DNA from: Deinococcus aquiradiocola
GTDB lineage: Bacteria; Deinococcota; Deinococci; Deinococcales; Deinococcaceae
Length of the DNA: 64,000 bases
Direction of reading: 5' to 3'
NCBI RefSeq assembly: GCF_014646915.1
Contig: NZ_BMOE01000014.1
Coordinates: forward strand, 1 to 64,000
This document shows, one piece after another, positions 22,648 through 32,501 of the stretch. The position numbers were made by a program, and so were the translations under genes. The notes under the pieces are model-generated. The model was not told the origin of the DNA, did no database searches, and was given only the letters and a program-made list of their open reading frames with translations. Within the stretch, counting starts at the first letter, position 1. Each line of letters starts with the position of its first letter.

Positions 22648-23237
22648 GAGGGGATCCTCCGTTGAGGGGTGCGGGGGCGGATGAGGAACAGGGCGACGCT
22701 CAGCGCGAGCAGCAGGACGGCCGTCCAGCGCAGCGGCGCGAGCCCGAAGTGCACGCCGGCCCACGCGGTGTGCAGGGCGCTGAGCAGCGTGAGCCACGGT
22801 CCGGCGCGGTGCAGGGTCTTCCAGCGGCGGCCCAGGCGGCGCTGCGCGGCCGGGAAGGACGTGAGGGCCAGCGGGAGGAGGCCCGCGAGCGCCACCGTGC
22901 CTGCCCAGATGCTCGCCTGCGTGTCCCGGTTCAGGAACAGCAGGTTGCTGGGGTCGCCCTGCAGGACGTGCTGCACGGCCAGCAGCGCGTGGTATGCGCC
23001 GTACGCGAAGGCGGCGAGGCCCAGCGCGCGCCGTTGCGGGCGCAGGGGAGGCACGGTGCGGGTGAGCAGCACGAGCAGCAGGGCGGCGAGCGACAGGAAG
23101 CCGTACAGTTCCTCGCGCCGTTCGGGCAGCGCGCCGACCGGTGCCACGATCCGCAGCAGCAGTTCGAGGTTCAGGGGCAGCAGCAGGGCCACGGCGAGCG
23201 CGAGGGGTGCGCCCGCGCGGGATGAGCGCGCGGTCAC
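22644..23237 (-). CDS. Ferric reductase-like heme membrane protein
   Basis: 197 residues with about six hydrophobic helices. Histidines lie at helix positions in GAYHALLAVQHVLQG and in LHRAGPWLTLLSALHTAWAGVHFG, a spacing like the ferric reductase-type (MsrQ/YedZ) b-heme membrane domain. It probably moves electrons across the inner membrane to a periplasmic partner, which is inference. The start is GTG 23237, four bases after the stop of the DUF1775 gene. Its stop overlaps the next start. Confidence 0.7.
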   Translation of the reverse strand: MTARSSRAGAPLALAVALLLPLNLELLLRIVAPVGALPERREELYGFLSLAALLLVLLTRTVPPLRPQRRALGLAAFAYGAYHALLAVQHVLQGDPSNLLFLNRDTQASIWAGTVALAGLLPLALTSFPAAQRRLGRRWKTLHRAGPWLTLLSALHTAWAGVHFGLAPLRWTAVLLLALSVALFLIRPRTPQRRIPS

Positions 23238-23241
23238 GGGC

Positions 23242-23691
23242 TTACTTCAGGCTGAGCTTGCTGGCGGGCGTGGCGGGGTCGCTGTCGTCCCACGCGACAG
23301 TGCTGCCGTCCGCGTACGTCTGGTAGACCTTCCAGACGAGCGTGCCGGTGTCGGCGGGGTTGGTGGCGCTGAACAGGAAGCGCTGGAATTCCATGGGCTG
23401 GATGCGGCCGCGCCACGTCACTTCGGTGACGGTGCCGTTCGCGTCGCGGGTGAGGGTGCGGACGAAGCCGGGCACCGGCAGGAAGCGCGTGACCTTCACG
23501 CCGGCCGGGACGATCATGCGGACGGTGGTGGTGGCGACGTCCTTCTCGACGGGGACCTGCAGGCGGTACGTTTCGCTCGCTCCGGCCTTGCTCTCGGCGA
23601 GGCCCGTCTCGGTCTTGACGGTGGCGTGCGCGGCGGCGAGCGAGAGGAGGGCGGCGGCGGTCAGGGCGAGCAGGTTCTTGAGGATGGTCAT
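23242..23691 (-). CDS. DUF1775 (YcnI-like) exported protein
   Basis: 149 residues with signal peptide [21 protein letters not shown]. The mature start [13 protein letters not shown], then [20 protein letters not shown] and [19 protein letters not shown], matches DUF1775/YcnI. Proteins of this family bind copper through an N-terminal histidine. This copy has no C-terminal membrane anchor. ATG 23691 has AGGGGGA four bases upstream. It lies in a four-gene unit with a heme membrane protein and two exported proteins. Confidence 0.85.
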   Translation of the reverse strand: MTILKNLLALTAAALLSLAAAHATVKTETGLAESKAGASETYRLQVPVEKDVATTTVRMIVPAGVKVTRFLPVPGFVRTLTRDANGTVTEVTWRGRIQPMEFQRFLFSATNPADTGTLVWKVYQTYADGSTVAWDDSDPATPASKLSLK

Positions 23692-23835
23692 GGGGTCCCC
23701 CTGGACGGCCCTACGGTGGGGCGGTCCGGTGCGTGGTGGCGGAGGCGGGTCGCTGCGCCGCGTCCGCGTCCGGAAGGGGACGGGACGGCGTCCGTGCACG
23801 GGCGGCACTGGTGGCCGCGCGGGGCGTGGACGGAT

Positions 23836-24345
23836 TCAGGCGGCAGCGGGGGCGGCTGTCCGGGGGGTGGGTGGGCCGCGGGCCGTGGCGCGCAGGACGC
23901 GCAGCGCCTCGGCGACGGCCCGGGCGAGCGGCACGGCGCGGCGCCCGAGCGGCAGGGGCGGCGGCGTCCAGAAGCGCGGGACGAGCGCCATGGGCGGCAT
24001 GCAGCACAGGCCCTCCATGTGTCCGGCGTGCCCGTCCGGGCAGGGGACGGCTGGGTTTGCGCGGTCAGCGGCGCGGGTGATGTTCCGGTGCGGGGCAGGA
24101 TGCGGGGCGGTCGTGTCTGTGCCGTCCATCCCCGTGCCGTTCATGTCCATGCCGGACATCGCCTGCGCGGGCGGCTCCTGAACCGCCGGGCGGAGGGCGG
24201 CGGCGAGCACGGCGGCCATGGTCTGCCCGGCGGGCGTCGCGGCGTGCAGCGCCACCTGACCCACGAACAGCAGTGTGGCCAGCCACAGCCACGCCAGCGC
24301 CGCCCAGGGTCGGGCGGGCAGGCGGTGGGGGCGGTGGGCGGGCAT
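23836..24345 (-). CDS. Small membrane protein with Met/His/Cys-rich metal-binding-like segment
   Basis: 169 residues from ATG 24345, which has GGGAG five bases before it; in-frame ATGs at 24360 and 24357 are also possible. One hydrophobic helix (WAALAWLWLATLLFVGQVAL) is followed by MSGMDMNGTGMDGTD, then HPAPHRN and CPDGHAGHMEGLCCMPPM. This resembles the DUF2946 group, which often lies beside copper genes. The clustered Met, His and Cys suggest copper binding. It is the first gene of the cluster, 144 bases before the DUF1775 gene. Confidence 0.6.
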   Translation of the reverse strand: MPAHRPHRLPARPWAALAWLWLATLLFVGQVALHAATPAGQTMAAVLAAALRPAVQEPPAQAMSGMDMNGTGMDGTDTTAPHPAPHRNITRAADRANPAVPCPDGHAGHMEGLCCMPPMALVPRFWTPPPLPLGRRAVPLARAVAEALRVLRATARGPPTPRTAAPAAA

Positions 24346-24444
24346 CGGTGCTCCCATCATGGCACCGGAAGGCGGGACATGTGTGCCGCCGCCCTCCCCC
24401 ACCCGGGCCGGGGGTCACGGTGCGGCAGCCGAGCACAGCAAAGA

Positions 24445-24472
24445 ACACCGCCAGCCCGGAGGCTGGCGGTGT
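24445..24472 (-). terminator. Terminator of the GlsB-like gene
   Basis: ACACCGCCAGCC and GGCTGGCGGTGT pair perfectly; on the minus strand the stem is followed by TCTTTGCT. It lies 22 bases past the stop at 24494. Confidence 0.8.
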
Positions 24473-24493
24473 CTGGGAAGCCTGGAAGGCCGG

Positions 24494-24760
24494 TTAGCGC
24501 AGGACGCGCAGGGCCTTGAGGATGGCGATCAGGATGACTGAGCCGATGACGCCCCAGACGATGCTCCAGAAGCTGAAGCCGTTCCCGGCGACGCTGCCGC
24601 CCACGCCGAGCAGGCTGCCGAAGATCCACTGCGCGAGGAGGCTGCCGACGATACCGATGAGGATGTTGGCGATGGCGCCCTGCTGACCGTCGGTCTTCAT
24701 GATGATGCTGGCGAGCCAACCGCAGAGTGCACCGACGAGAATCGTGATAATCCAACCCAT
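24494..24760 (-). CDS. GlsB/YeaQ/YmgE family membrane protein
   Basis: 88 residues with three hydrophobic helices and the glycine-rich pattern of the transglycosylase-associated family: [37 protein letters not shown] and the final [19 protein letters not shown]. Members are small inner membrane proteins linked to general stress; a biochemical role is not established. AGGAGGAAGG lies a few bases before ATG 24760. Single gene with its own terminator. Confidence 0.9.
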   Translation of the reverse strand: MGWIITILVGALCGWLASIIMKTDGQQGAIANILIGIVGSLLAQWIFGSLLGVGGSVAGNGFSFWSIVWGVIGSVILIAILKALRVLR

Positions 24761-25094
24761 GTTCCTTCCTCCTGTCCTCTTGCGGTTCGGCGGCGTTGGC
24801 CTGCGTTCCCGGTGAGTCTGGCCTGGAGCGATCTGCTCCTTCCGGCCCGTCCTTCTGAGGGCATGATGTGACCACCGACCCCCCCGGAAAGCGATTTGGC
24901 CTACTGTTTGAAGGGGGGGTCAAGGGCGCGTAAGGCTCCCGCAAATTTGGGGTAAATTTCTCGTCAGACAGGGCAGAAAACGCGTGTGTTCACCCCAGGT
25001 TCCTGACCTGACTCTGACCCGGTGACGCCCGGAGGACATCCGTCCCGCCCTCATGCGGGTTCTCATGCTGGGCTGGCCTTGTCTCGACGCCTCC
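24761..25094. other. Intergenic region between divergent glsB-like and thrB units
   Basis: About 330 bases without a supported gene. It holds the GlsB-side leader and, near 24894-24965, an AT-richer stretch with AAATTTGGGGTAAATTT that may contain promoter elements. Nothing else was recognised. Confidence 0.4.
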
Positions 25095-25123
25095 TTGAGC
25101 GTGTCACGGCCCGCCTGTAGCAT
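25095..25123 (+). promoter_or_regulatory. Promoter upstream of the thrB unit
   Basis: TTGAGC (25095-25100), 17 bases, TAGCAT (25118-25123). Confidence 0.65.
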
Positions 25124-25193
25124 GGCTCGAACTGCTGCGGGACCGGCAGGTGCGCCTCCGGGCGGCCGCCACCGCACCCTGGAGGAACAGATC

Positions 25194-25334
25194 ATGGCCG
25201 GAACCACCGAAGGCGTCCCCACCCCCGTCACCCGTCACCGTGCGGCAGGCTGCCGTGACGGCCGGGTGCCGTGCGCCCGCCGCCGGTCCCGGAGCACTCA
25301 GGTACGTGCCGTGCAGGCGCGGGGGACGCGGTGA
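25194..25334 (+). CDS. Possible 46-residue upstream ORF coupled to thrB
   Basis: ATG 25194 has a strong GGAGGA site eight bases upstream, better than that of thrB. The product [20 protein letters not shown] continues with an Arg-rich tail, and its TGA overlaps the thrB GTG (GTGA). Threonine is frequent at the start (four of the first 13). No family is recognised. It could be a leader peptide giving translational coupling, or chance. Confidence 0.4.
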   Translation: MAGTTEGVPTPVTRHRAAGCRDGRVPCARRRSRSTQVRAVQARGTR

Positions 25335-26236
25335 CCTTCACGGTGCGTGCGCCCGCGTCGAGTGCGAACCTCGGGCCGGGCTTCGACAGCCTGGGCCTGA
25401 GCCTGTCGCTGTTCACGACGCTGCGCGTGACGCGGCAGGCCCGCACGGAGATCGTGCCGCTCGGCACGGACCTCGCGGGCACGCCCGCCGACGAGAGCAA
25501 CTACATCTACCGCGCCATGCAGATCACGGCGCGCCGGGTGGGCCGCGAACTGCCGCCCGTCCGGGTGGAGATCGAGACGGACATCCCGCTCGCGCGCGGC
25601 CTGGGGTCCAGTGCCGCCGCGCTGGTGGCCGGGCTGGTGGCGGCCAACGTGCTGCTCGGCGAGCCGCTCGGCGCGGACGAACTGCTCGACATGGCGGCCC
25701 GCGAGGAAGGCCACGCCGACAACGTCGCCCCGGCCCTGATGGGCGGCATCGCGGTCGCGACACTCGACAAGGTCGGCACGCACTTCGTGCGCCTCGCGCC
25801 GCCCGAGCACCTGGGCGTCACGGTGCTCATCCCGGACTTCGAACTGTCGACCAGCAAGGCGCGGGCCGTCCTGCCGACCGAGTACTCGCGGGCAGACACG
25901 GTGCACGCCCTGTCGCACGCGGCGCTGCTCGCGGCGGCCCTCGCCACGGGACGCCTCGACCTGCTGCGGCACGCGATGCAGGACTACGTGCATCAGATCT
26001 GGCGCGCGCCGCTCGTGCCGGGCCTGACGGACGTGCTGGAGGGCGCGACGGCGCACGGCGCGCTGGGCGCCGCGCTCAGCGGGGCCGGTCCCACCGTGCT
26101 GTGCTTTCACGACACGCGAGAGGACACCGGGGACCTGCACGACTTCCTGAGCGGCGTGATGCGCCGCAACGGCCTGGACGGGCGGGTCCTGAACCTGCCC
26201 ATCGACCTGCAGGGCGTGCAGGTCAGCGGGTCCTGA
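25331..26236 (+). CDS. thrB: Homoserine kinase
   Basis: 301 residues of the GHMP kinase family. It phosphorylates homoserine on the way to threonine. Motif 1 is [19 protein letters not shown] (about 5-23), the ATP-binding motif 2 is [17 protein letters not shown] (about 90), and motif 3 is [14 protein letters not shown] near the end. The start GTG 25331 is chosen because the family sequence begins there and the length is normal. It overlaps the stop of a short ORF. No other threonine gene is adjacent. Confidence 0.95.
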   Translation: MTFTVRAPASSANLGPGFDSLGLSLSLFTTLRVTRQARTEIVPLGTDLAGTPADESNYIYRAMQITARRVGRELPPVRVEIETDIPLARGLGSSAAALVAGLVAANVLLGEPLGADELLDMAAREEGHADNVAPALMGGIAVATLDKVGTHFVRLAPPEHLGVTVLIPDFELSTSKARAVLPTEYSRADTVHALSHAALLAAALATGRLDLLRHAMQDYVHQIWRAPLVPGLTDVLEGATAHGALGAALSGAGPTVLCFHDTREDTGDLHDFLSGVMRRNGLDGRVLNLPIDLQGVQVSGS

Positions 26237-26329
26237 CGCGCACCGGCACGGGCTGCAGGGTGGCCGCTGCACGGGCGGGGGTTAGACAGCCGTGAAGCGG
26301 CTCACTTGTGCTGCGGCCCCGCTTCTGCA

Positions 26330-26335
26330 TAATGT
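26330..26335 (+). promoter_or_regulatory. -10 box for leaderless ferredoxin transcript
   Basis: TAATGT seven bases before ATG 26343. Confidence 0.55.
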
Positions 26336-26342
26336 TGGCACT

Positions 26343-26579
26343 ATGCCTCACGTCATTGTCAGCCCTTGCATCGGAACCAAAGACCAGGCCTGCACCGAAG
26401 TGTGCCCGGTGGAGTGCATCTACGACGGCGGTGAGATGTTCCTCATCCACCCTGACGAGTGCATCGACTGCGGCGCGTGCGTGCCTGCCTGCCCCGTGAG
26501 CGCCATCTACCCGGAAGAGGACGTTCCGGCCGGTGAGACGGAATACATCCAGAAGAACCGCGCCTTCTTCGGCCTCTGA
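26343..26579 (+). CDS. fdxA: 7Fe ferredoxin
   Basis: 78 residues. The cysteine pattern matches Azotobacter FdI-type seven-iron ferredoxins shifted by one residue: C9, C17 and C50 for the [3Fe-4S] cluster; C21, C40, C43 and C46 for the [4Fe-4S] cluster; C25 free. Motifs are ACTEVCPVECIYDGG and CIDCGACVPACPV. It is a soluble electron carrier. It is followed by a strong bidirectional terminator shared with ddl. Confidence 0.95.
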   Translation: MPHVIVSPCIGTKDQACTEVCPVECIYDGGEMFLIHPDECIDCGACVPACPVSAIYPEEDVPAGETEYIQKNRAFFGL

Positions 26580-26590
26580 TTTCAGCGAGT

Positions 26591-26625
26591 CGCGCCGCCG
26601 CCCCGAAGTTCGGAGCGGCGGCGCG
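26591..26625 (+). terminator. Bidirectional terminator between fdxA and ddl
   Basis: CGCGCCGCCGC and GCGGCGGCGCG form an 11-bp perfect stem between the two convergent genes. Confidence 0.75.
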
Positions 26626-26641
26626 GTTCGTCTGGGGGCGG

Positions 26642-27673
26642 TCAGCGTTCTTCGAGGGCGAGTTCCACGAGGCGCGTGACGAGGTCGGCGTAACTCCAGC
26701 CGGCCGCTTCCCACAGCTTGGGGTACATGCTGGTGGTGGTGAAGCCGGGCATGGTGTTGACCTCGTTGAGGTACAGCTGGCCGGGCGCGTCGCCCCTGCC
26801 GTTCACGTAGAAGAAGTCGATGCGGGCGAGTCCGGCGCAGTCCAGGGCCAGGAAGGCGCGCAGGGCGAGGCTGCGGACCTGTTCGGCGAGGTCGGCGGGC
26901 ACGTCGGCGGGGATGCACATCTCGGCGTGCCCTTCGGTGTACTTGGTCTGGTAGTCGTAGAAGTCGGCGCTGAAGCGCAGTTCGCCGACCGGGGACGCGA
27001 TGGGGGCGTCGTTGCCGAGGATGCCGACCTCCAGTTCGCGGGGTTTGCCGGGCGTCATGGCTTCCAGGATCACGCGGCGGTCCATGCTGAAGGCGAGGTC
27101 GAGGGCGGCGTCGAGTTCCATCTCGCTGCGGACCTTGCTGATGCCGACGCTGGAGCCCATGTTGGCGGGCTTCACGAAGAGCGGCAGGCCGAGTTCGGCG
27201 GCGAGGTCGCGGACGCTGTCGGGATGCTCGCGCCACTGACGGCGCGTGGCGAGGCGGTAGTCGACCTGTGGGATGCCCGCGCTGGCGAGCACCTGCTTGG
27301 TCATGACCTTGTCCATGCTGGCGGCGCTGCCGAGCACGCCGGAGCCGACGTAGGGGATGCCCGCGAGCGTGAGGAGGCCCTGCACGGTGCCGTCTTCGCC
27401 GTTGGGGCCGTGCAGGAGCGGGAACACGAGGTCGTAGCCCTGGACGTGCGCGGCCTGTTTGAGGAGGTTCTCGCCGCCGTGGTCGGCGCGGCCGAGTTCG
27501 AGGGCGCGGCCGGTGTCGGAGGGGGGAAGCCAGCGGCCCTGGCGGCTCACGACGAGGGGGGTGACGTCGAACTTGTCGGCGGGCAGGGCCGACAGGACGC
27601 TTCTGGCGCTCATCAGGCTGACTTCGTGTTCTCCGGACTGCCCTCCGGCGAGCAGCAGAATGCGTTTCTTCAC
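26642..27673 (-). CDS. ddl: D-alanine--D-alanine ligase
   Basis: 343 residues. It joins two D-alanines with ATP for peptidoglycan. N-terminal [21 protein letters not shown], then [33 protein letters not shown] of the ATP-grasp fold, and the C-terminal [13 protein letters not shown] and [12 protein letters not shown] with metal and substrate residues. The start is GTG 27673, seven bases after a TATACT box, so the message is probably leaderless. Confidence 0.96.
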   Translation of the reverse strand: MKKRILLLAGGQSGEHEVSLMSARSVLSALPADKFDVTPLVVSRQGRWLPPSDTGRALELGRADHGGENLLKQAAHVQGYDLVFPLLHGPNGEDGTVQGLLTLAGIPYVGSGVLGSAASMDKVMTKQVLASAGIPQVDYRLATRRQWREHPDSVRDLAAELGLPLFVKPANMGSSVGISKVRSEMELDAALDLAFSMDRRVILEAMTPGKPRELEVGILGNDAPIASPVGELRFSADFYDYQTKYTEGHAEMCIPADVPADLAEQVRSLALRAFLALDCAGLARIDFFYVNGRGDAPGQLYLNEVNTMPGFTTTSMYPKLWEAAGWSYADLVTRLVELALEER

Positions 27674-27680
27674 GTCCGGC

Positions 27681-27686
27681 AGTATA
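27681..27686 (-). promoter_or_regulatory. -10 box for leaderless ddl transcript
   Basis: TATACT on the minus strand, seven bases before GTG 27673. Confidence 0.6.
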
Positions 27687-28135
27687 GAGGCCCGGCGGGC
27701 GGCGGCCTGACTGTGGGGGGCGGTTTGGGGCGCGTAAAGGCTGGCATGCGGCTGACGGTGGGTGTGTATAGTGTGTGGGCAGCTTCCACAACCTGACAGG
27801 ATTTATACACATATTTTCTCACATATGCAAAGTGAGGAGGGGTTCCCGCAAGTCAAATGACAGGTGCTGGACGCTGTTTCGGTGCATAAGCCCACACTAT
27901 GTAGGCCAAGTCACCGTGCATACAAATGCACACTGCATACTTCCCACGGTGCCCCTATGCGGTCATCATGTACGCCCGAAAGTCTTGAGCTATCATTTGC
28001 CATCCGAACACCTAGACAGCTCCCCGACCGGCCAGCGGCAAGCGGGGAGAGGCGTGAGGGCAACAGAGTAGAACCTCGCAGGACCGGGCACACGACGGAC
28101 ACGGGGACATGCGCGGGAATACCAGGAGGAACGTC
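27687..28135. other. Long AT-richer intergenic region before the peptide transporter gene
   Basis: About 450 bases without a gene. From about 27760 to 28010 the base composition is clearly richer in A and T than its neighbours. It contains TATAGT, repeated CACATAT, several TGCATA/GTGCATA words and one DnaA-box-like TTATACACA (27803-27811). TTGAGC-TATCAT near 27988 may be part of a promoter for the transporter. No fold or family was recognised. Confidence 0.4.
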
Positions 28136-29863
28136 ATGAAGAAACTCGGATTCATCACCACTCTGCTGTTGATCGGAGGCGTCGCCAGCGCCGCCACCCC
28201 CAAGGACACCCTGGTCATCCAGGAGTCGGCCGACATCCCCACCCTCGACCCCGGCGTCACCTACGACACCGCGTCGGGCCAGTTCACCGAGAACATCTAC
28301 GAGACCCTCTGGACCTACAAGGGCTCCAGCCTCCGTGCCTTCGACCCCCTGCTCGCCAGCGCCATCCCCACCTACACCAACAGCGGCAAGACCCTGGTCG
28401 TCAGCCTCCGCAAGGGCGTCAAGTTCCACAGCGGCAACGCCTTCACCTGCGCCGACGCCGAGTACAGCTTCCGCCGCAACCTCGTGACCAACAGCGCCGA
28501 GTCCGGCAACTGGTTCCTCTCCGAGTCGCTCCTCGGCACGAGCAGCAACGCCAAGGACGACCCCAGCGTCACCTTCGCCAAGATCACGGCGGCCGTGAAG
28601 TGCAACGCCCAGGGCCAGCTCGTCTTCACGCTCCCCCAGGCCGACCCCGCCTTCCTCGCCAAGCTCGCCTTCACCGGCCAGAGCATCGTGGACATGAAGT
28701 GGGCCGTGCAGCAGGGCGAGTGGAACGGCACCGAAGCCACCTGGAAGGACTGGGTCGGCAAGGACCTGACCGGCGGCGCCCTCGACAAGAAGCCCAGCGG
28801 CACCGGCGCGTACCAGCTCGTGAACCGCGACGCCAACAGCATCCTGCTGAAGGCCTTCCCCAGCTACTGGGGCGCCAAGCCCAGCATCAAGAACATCATC
28901 TGGCAGAAGGTGCCCGAGCAGGCCACCCGCTACCAGGCCTTCCTGCGCGGCGACGCCGACCTGATCGAGACGGGCGCGCGCGCCAACGTCCAGGAGCAGC
29001 TCGTCGGCAAGCCCGGCGTGGCCTTCATCGACAACCTCCCCAACACCGTCGCCACCGCGTTCTTCATGAACGAGAACATCAAGGACTCCGCCCTGCTCGG
29101 CAGCGGCAAGCTGGACGGCAAGGGCGTCCCCGCCAACTTCTTCAGTGACGTGAACGTCCGCCGCGCCTTCAGCTACTCCTTCGACTACGCCGGCTACATC
29201 AAGGACGTGCAGCAGGGCAAGGGCAAGCAGCGCACCATGCTCCTCCCCGACACCTTCCCCGGCTACGTCAAGAGCGTCAAGACGTACAGCTACAACCCCG
29301 CCCAGGCCACCGCGTACTTCAAGCGCGCCTTCGGCGGCAACGTCTGGAAGAACGGCTTCAGCCTGAACGTCAACTACCGCGCGGGCGCCGTCGCTGCCCA
29401 GACCGCGATGGAGATCCTCAAGAAGAACGTCGAGGCGCTGAACCCCAAGTTCAAGATCAACATCAACGCCAAGCAGTGGTCGCAGATGCTCACCGACTCC
29501 AAGAACGGCAAGGAAGCCATGGTGATCCTCGGCTGGGCGCCCGACTACGCCGACCCGGACAACTTCATGTACACCTTCTACAGCAGCAACGGGTACTACT
29601 ACCCCCGCAGCAACTGGAAGGACGCCAGCGTCGACAAGTGGCTCGACCAGGCCCGCACGACGGTCGATCCGATCGCCCGCACCAAGCTGTACGCCCAGGT
29701 CGCGCAGCGCGCCTACGACCAGGCGCCCTACATGCTCGTTCCCGCCGGCATCGCCTTCACGATCCTGCGTGACAACATCAAGGGCGTCAGCGCCGCCACC
29801 TACAACCCCATGCGTTCCGACGCCACCACCGGCGTGCTCTGGAAGACGCTCAGCAAGAACTGA
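28136..29863 (+). CDS. Peptide ABC transporter substrate-binding protein (SBP family 5)
   Basis: 575 residues with Sec signal peptide [20 protein letters not shown]. Family 5 motifs: [21 protein letters not shown] near the start, [30 protein letters not shown], and the C-terminal [17 protein letters not shown]. Family members capture oligopeptides, dipeptides, nickel complexes or sugars; a peptide is the default guess. AGGAGGAA lies four bases before ATG 28136. Two matching permease genes follow after 404 bases. No ATPase gene is present nearby, so the ATPase must be encoded elsewhere. Confidence 0.93.
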   Translation: MKKLGFITTLLLIGGVASAATPKDTLVIQESADIPTLDPGVTYDTASGQFTENIYETLWTYKGSSLRAFDPLLASAIPTYTNSGKTLVVSLRKGVKFHSGNAFTCADAEYSFRRNLVTNSAESGNWFLSESLLGTSSNAKDDPSVTFAKITAAVKCNAQGQLVFTLPQADPAFLAKLAFTGQSIVDMKWAVQQGEWNGTEATWKDWVGKDLTGGALDKKPSGTGAYQLVNRDANSILLKAFPSYWGAKPSIKNIIWQKVPEQATRYQAFLRGDADLIETGARANVQEQLVGKPGVAFIDNLPNTVATAFFMNENIKDSALLGSGKLDGKGVPANFFSDVNVRRAFSYSFDYAGYIKDVQQGKGKQRTMLLPDTFPGYVKSVKTYSYNPAQATAYFKRAFGGNVWKNGFSLNVNYRAGAVAAQTAMEILKKNVEALNPKFKININAKQWSQMLTDSKNGKEAMVILGWAPDYADPDNFMYTFYSSNGYYYPRSNWKDASVDKWLDQARTTVDPIARTKLYAQVAQRAYDQAPYMLVPAGIAFTILRDNIKGVSAATYNPMRSDATTGVLWKTLSKN

Positions 29864-29929
29864 TCCTCACGGTCCCCGGCCGGACGCCCACGCGGGCGCA
29901 CGCCGGGACCAGGCAGGACCACAGCAAAC

Positions 29930-29965
29930 CGGGCGGGATGAGGCTGCACAGGCCTCACCCGCCCG
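29930..29965 (+). terminator. Hairpin between the binding protein and permease genes
   Basis: CGGGCGGG-A-TGAGGC and GCCTCA-C-CCGCCCG form a long stem. It may cut transcription so that the binding protein is made in excess over the membrane parts. Confidence 0.6.
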
Positions 29966-30267
29966 CCTGACGTGACCGGACTGGCGTGACCGGACAGGGC
30001 CGCGCGGGGGGCAGGCCGGGACGCAAATCCCGCACCTTCTCATCTACACTGTTCACCTGACCTTTAGTGTGTCTGGATGCCGCCGGTGCAGGACGCTCCT
30101 CCCGGAACCGTCACCCTGGGCACGTCCCGCCTGCCCCACACGCCTGCACGCCCCACCGGCGTCACGGCCGGTGCAGGTGTCCCCGTCCGGTCACGGCGGG
30201 CCGCGGTCCACGCACCGTACCCCGCTGTCTAGTCCAGCCGCCCGTTTTGCCGTACCTTTGGAGAAGC
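29966..30267 (+). other. Leader of the peptide permease genes
   Basis: About 300 bases with no supported gene. A TACACT box (30045-30050) could be a -10 element but lacks a good -35. A reading frame extends upstream of the permease ATG through this stretch but has no homology or ribosome binding site. Confidence 0.4.
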
Positions 30268-31296
30268 ATGTTGACCTTTATCCTTCGTCGTCTGATTCAG
30301 ATCCCGGTCGTCATGGTGGTGCTGTCCATCATGATCGTCGGACTGACGCAGCTGCTCAGCCCCGAGCAGCGCGCTTCAGGCTATATCCGCAGCGAACAGC
30401 AGGCCGCACAGATCGACAAGATCATCCGTGACCACGGCTTCGACCAACCCTTCCCGGTGCAGTACGGCCGCTGGGTGAGCAGCGTCGCGCAGGGCGACCT
30501 GGGCTTCTCCAAGACCAGCAGCAAACCGGTGCTGGAAACCATCGGGGAACGCCTGCCCGCCACGCTTGAACTCGCGATCCTGGCCGCCATCCCGATCATC
30601 CTGATCGGCGTGTGGCTCGGCACGCTCTCGGCGCTGCACAAGGACCGCCTGCTGGACCAGATCATGCGGGTGTTCACGGTGCTGGGCTACAGCCTGCCCA
30701 CCTTCGTGCTCGGCATCCTGATGCTGAAGTTCTTCTACGGCACGCTCGGCTGGGCGCCCGGGCCGGGGCAGCTCGACACCATCAACCAGTTCACGGTGCT
30801 CGACCCGGACTTCAAGCGTTACACCGGCATGCTCAGCGTGGACGGCCTGCTGAACGGCAAGCCCGCCATCACGATCGACGTGCTGCGCCACCTCGCGCTG
30901 CCCGTCGCGACCCTCACCATCGTGTCGAGCGCCAGCATCATCAAGATCATGCGCGCCCAGATGCTCGAAGCGCTCAGCAGCGACTACGTCCGTACCGCGC
31001 GCAGCAAGGGCCTCCCCGAGGGCCGCGTGACCGGCAAGCACGCGCGCCGCAACGCGCTGCTGCCCGTGGTGACGCTCGCGGGCTTCACGATCATCGGCCT
31101 GCTCGGCGGCAGCATCATCACCGAGACCATCTTCGCGTACCCCGGGATCGGCCAGTGGGCCGGTTCAGCCGCCGGGAACTTCGACGTGCCCGCCGTGCTG
31201 GGCTTCAGCCTGGTCACCGCCATGATCGTGGTGCTCGTCAGCACCCTGACGGACGTACTGTACGGTGTGGTGGACCCCCGCGTGAGGTTCGACTGA
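30268..31296 (+). CDS. Peptide ABC transporter permease, DppB/OppB type
   Basis: 342 residues. N-terminal [20 protein letters not shown] is typical of DppB, followed by the loop [25 protein letters not shown]. The EAA loop reads [30 protein letters not shown] and the C-terminal helix region [16 protein letters not shown]. About six membrane helices. ATG 30268 has GGAG four bases upstream; longer in-frame starts lack one. It pairs with the DppC-type gene one base downstream. Confidence 0.93.
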   Translation: MLTFILRRLIQIPVVMVVLSIMIVGLTQLLSPEQRASGYIRSEQQAAQIDKIIRDHGFDQPFPVQYGRWVSSVAQGDLGFSKTSSKPVLETIGERLPATLELAILAAIPIILIGVWLGTLSALHKDRLLDQIMRVFTVLGYSLPTFVLGILMLKFFYGTLGWAPGPGQLDTINQFTVLDPDFKRYTGMLSVDGLLNGKPAITIDVLRHLALPVATLTIVSSASIIKIMRAQMLEALSSDYVRTARSKGLPEGRVTGKHARRNALLPVVTLAGFTIIGLLGGSIITETIFAYPGIGQWAGSAAGNFDVPAVLGFSLVTAMIVVLVSTLTDVLYGVVDPRVRFD

Positions 31297-31297
31297 T

Positions 31298-32254
31298 ATG
31301 ACCGCCATCCCCACCCCCACCCCCGCCCGCCGCAGCCGCTTCCAGGAATTCTGGGTGTCCCGCCCGGTCGTCAAGCTCAAGCGCAACAAGCTCGCCGTGG
31401 CGGGCCTGATCATCACGCTGCTGTTCCTGCTGACGGCCGTGTTCGCGCCGCTCATCGCCAAGCCGGGCGGCAACTGCCTGCGCGACCTGAACATGACGAG
31501 CCCCAACCAGATCTACAACCCGCTGGGCAGCGCCTTCTGGAAGGGCATCTTCGTGCCCCCGCAGAGCTGCTACCAGACGCAGCGCGACAGCTTCTCGCCC
31601 GTGCCCGTCGCGCCCAGCAAGGACGCGTACTTCGGGACCAGCAACGGCTACGACATCTTCTACGGCCTGGTCATCGTGGGCATCACGGTGCTGGTCGGCA
31701 TCGTGGTCGGCGCGGTCAGCGGCTACTACGGCGGCTGGATCGACAACCTCATCCAGCGGTTCATCGACATCATCTTCTCGTTCCCCGGCCTGATCCTGTC
31801 GGTCGTGCTCATCACGATCCTGGGCCGCAACATCGGCACCATCATCCTGTCGTTCTGCGTGACCGGCTGGGCCGGTTACGCCCGCCTCATCCGCGGCGAG
31901 GTGCTGCGCACCCGCAAGCTGGAGTACGTGGACGGCGCGCGCAGCCTCGGCGCGAACGACTGGCGCATGATCAGCAAGCACGTCATCCCCAACAGCATCA
32001 CGCCGCTCCTCACGAGCGCCATCCTCGACCTGGGCACCATTCCGCTCAGCATCGCCGCGCTGTCGTTCCTGGGGATCGGCCTGCCGGACGGCTACACCGA
32101 CTGGGGCCAGATCATGAACTACGCCCGCAACTGGCTGGACGGGCCGTACTGGTACGTCACGGTGTTCCCGGCGGTGTTCATCATCCTGTTCTCGCTCGGC
32201 TGGAACCTGTTCGGCGACGCGGTCCGCGACGCCTTCGACCCGCGCACCCGCTGA
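31298..32254 (+). CDS. Peptide ABC transporter permease, DppC/OppC type
   Basis: 318 residues. N-terminal [20 protein letters not shown] is the OppC_N anchor, then a periplasmic stretch with two cysteines, and the permease core. The core has [17 protein letters not shown] and the EAA-like loop [23 protein letters not shown], ending with [18 protein letters not shown]. It starts one base after the DppB-type stop. The last bases of the gene are the first unit of a 29-base tandem repeat. Confidence 0.93.
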   Translation: MTAIPTPTPARRSRFQEFWVSRPVVKLKRNKLAVAGLIITLLFLLTAVFAPLIAKPGGNCLRDLNMTSPNQIYNPLGSAFWKGIFVPPQSCYQTQRDSFSPVPVAPSKDAYFGTSNGYDIFYGLVIVGITVLVGIVVGAVSGYYGGWIDNLIQRFIDIIFSFPGLILSVVLITILGRNIGTIILSFCVTGWAGYARLIRGEVLRTRKLEYVDGARSLGANDWRMISKHVIPNSITPLLTSAILDLGTIPLSIAALSFLGIGLPDGYTDWGQIMNYARNWLDGPYWYVTVFPAVFIILFSLGWNLFGDAVRDAFDPRTR

Positions 32255-32351
32255 CGCTTCCCTGCAGCACCGCACCCGCTGAACGCTTCCCTGCAGCACC
32301 GCACCCGCTGAACGCTTCTCTGCTGCGTCGCACCCGCTGAACGCTCGCCGG
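32243..32351 (+). repeat. Tandem 28-29 base repeat at the permease gene end
   Basis: Four consecutive units start CGCACCCGCTG(A)ACGCTT at 32243, 32271, 32300 and 32329. The first two are nearly identical, with one inserted A in unit 2; the third diverges and the fourth is partial. The first unit includes the permease stop codon. Confidence 0.8.
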
Positions 32352-32501
32352 TCGAAGCACGCCCACCTTCCCCCGCAGTGCGCCCTCCCATCCGGGACGG
32401 GCGCGCTTCTTTTCCTGGCCGGGTCCAGACCTATTCTGGCGTCCTCACGGCAGCCTGCGACACATCCGCTCCCCATCCGGCGGGCGCACACTGAGGGGAC
32501 A

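Noticed and set aside
27803..27811. TTATACACA, one mismatch from a DnaA box, in an AT-rich region
   Set aside because: A single imperfect box without a cluster or nearby dnaA/dnaN/gyrase genes does not support an origin.
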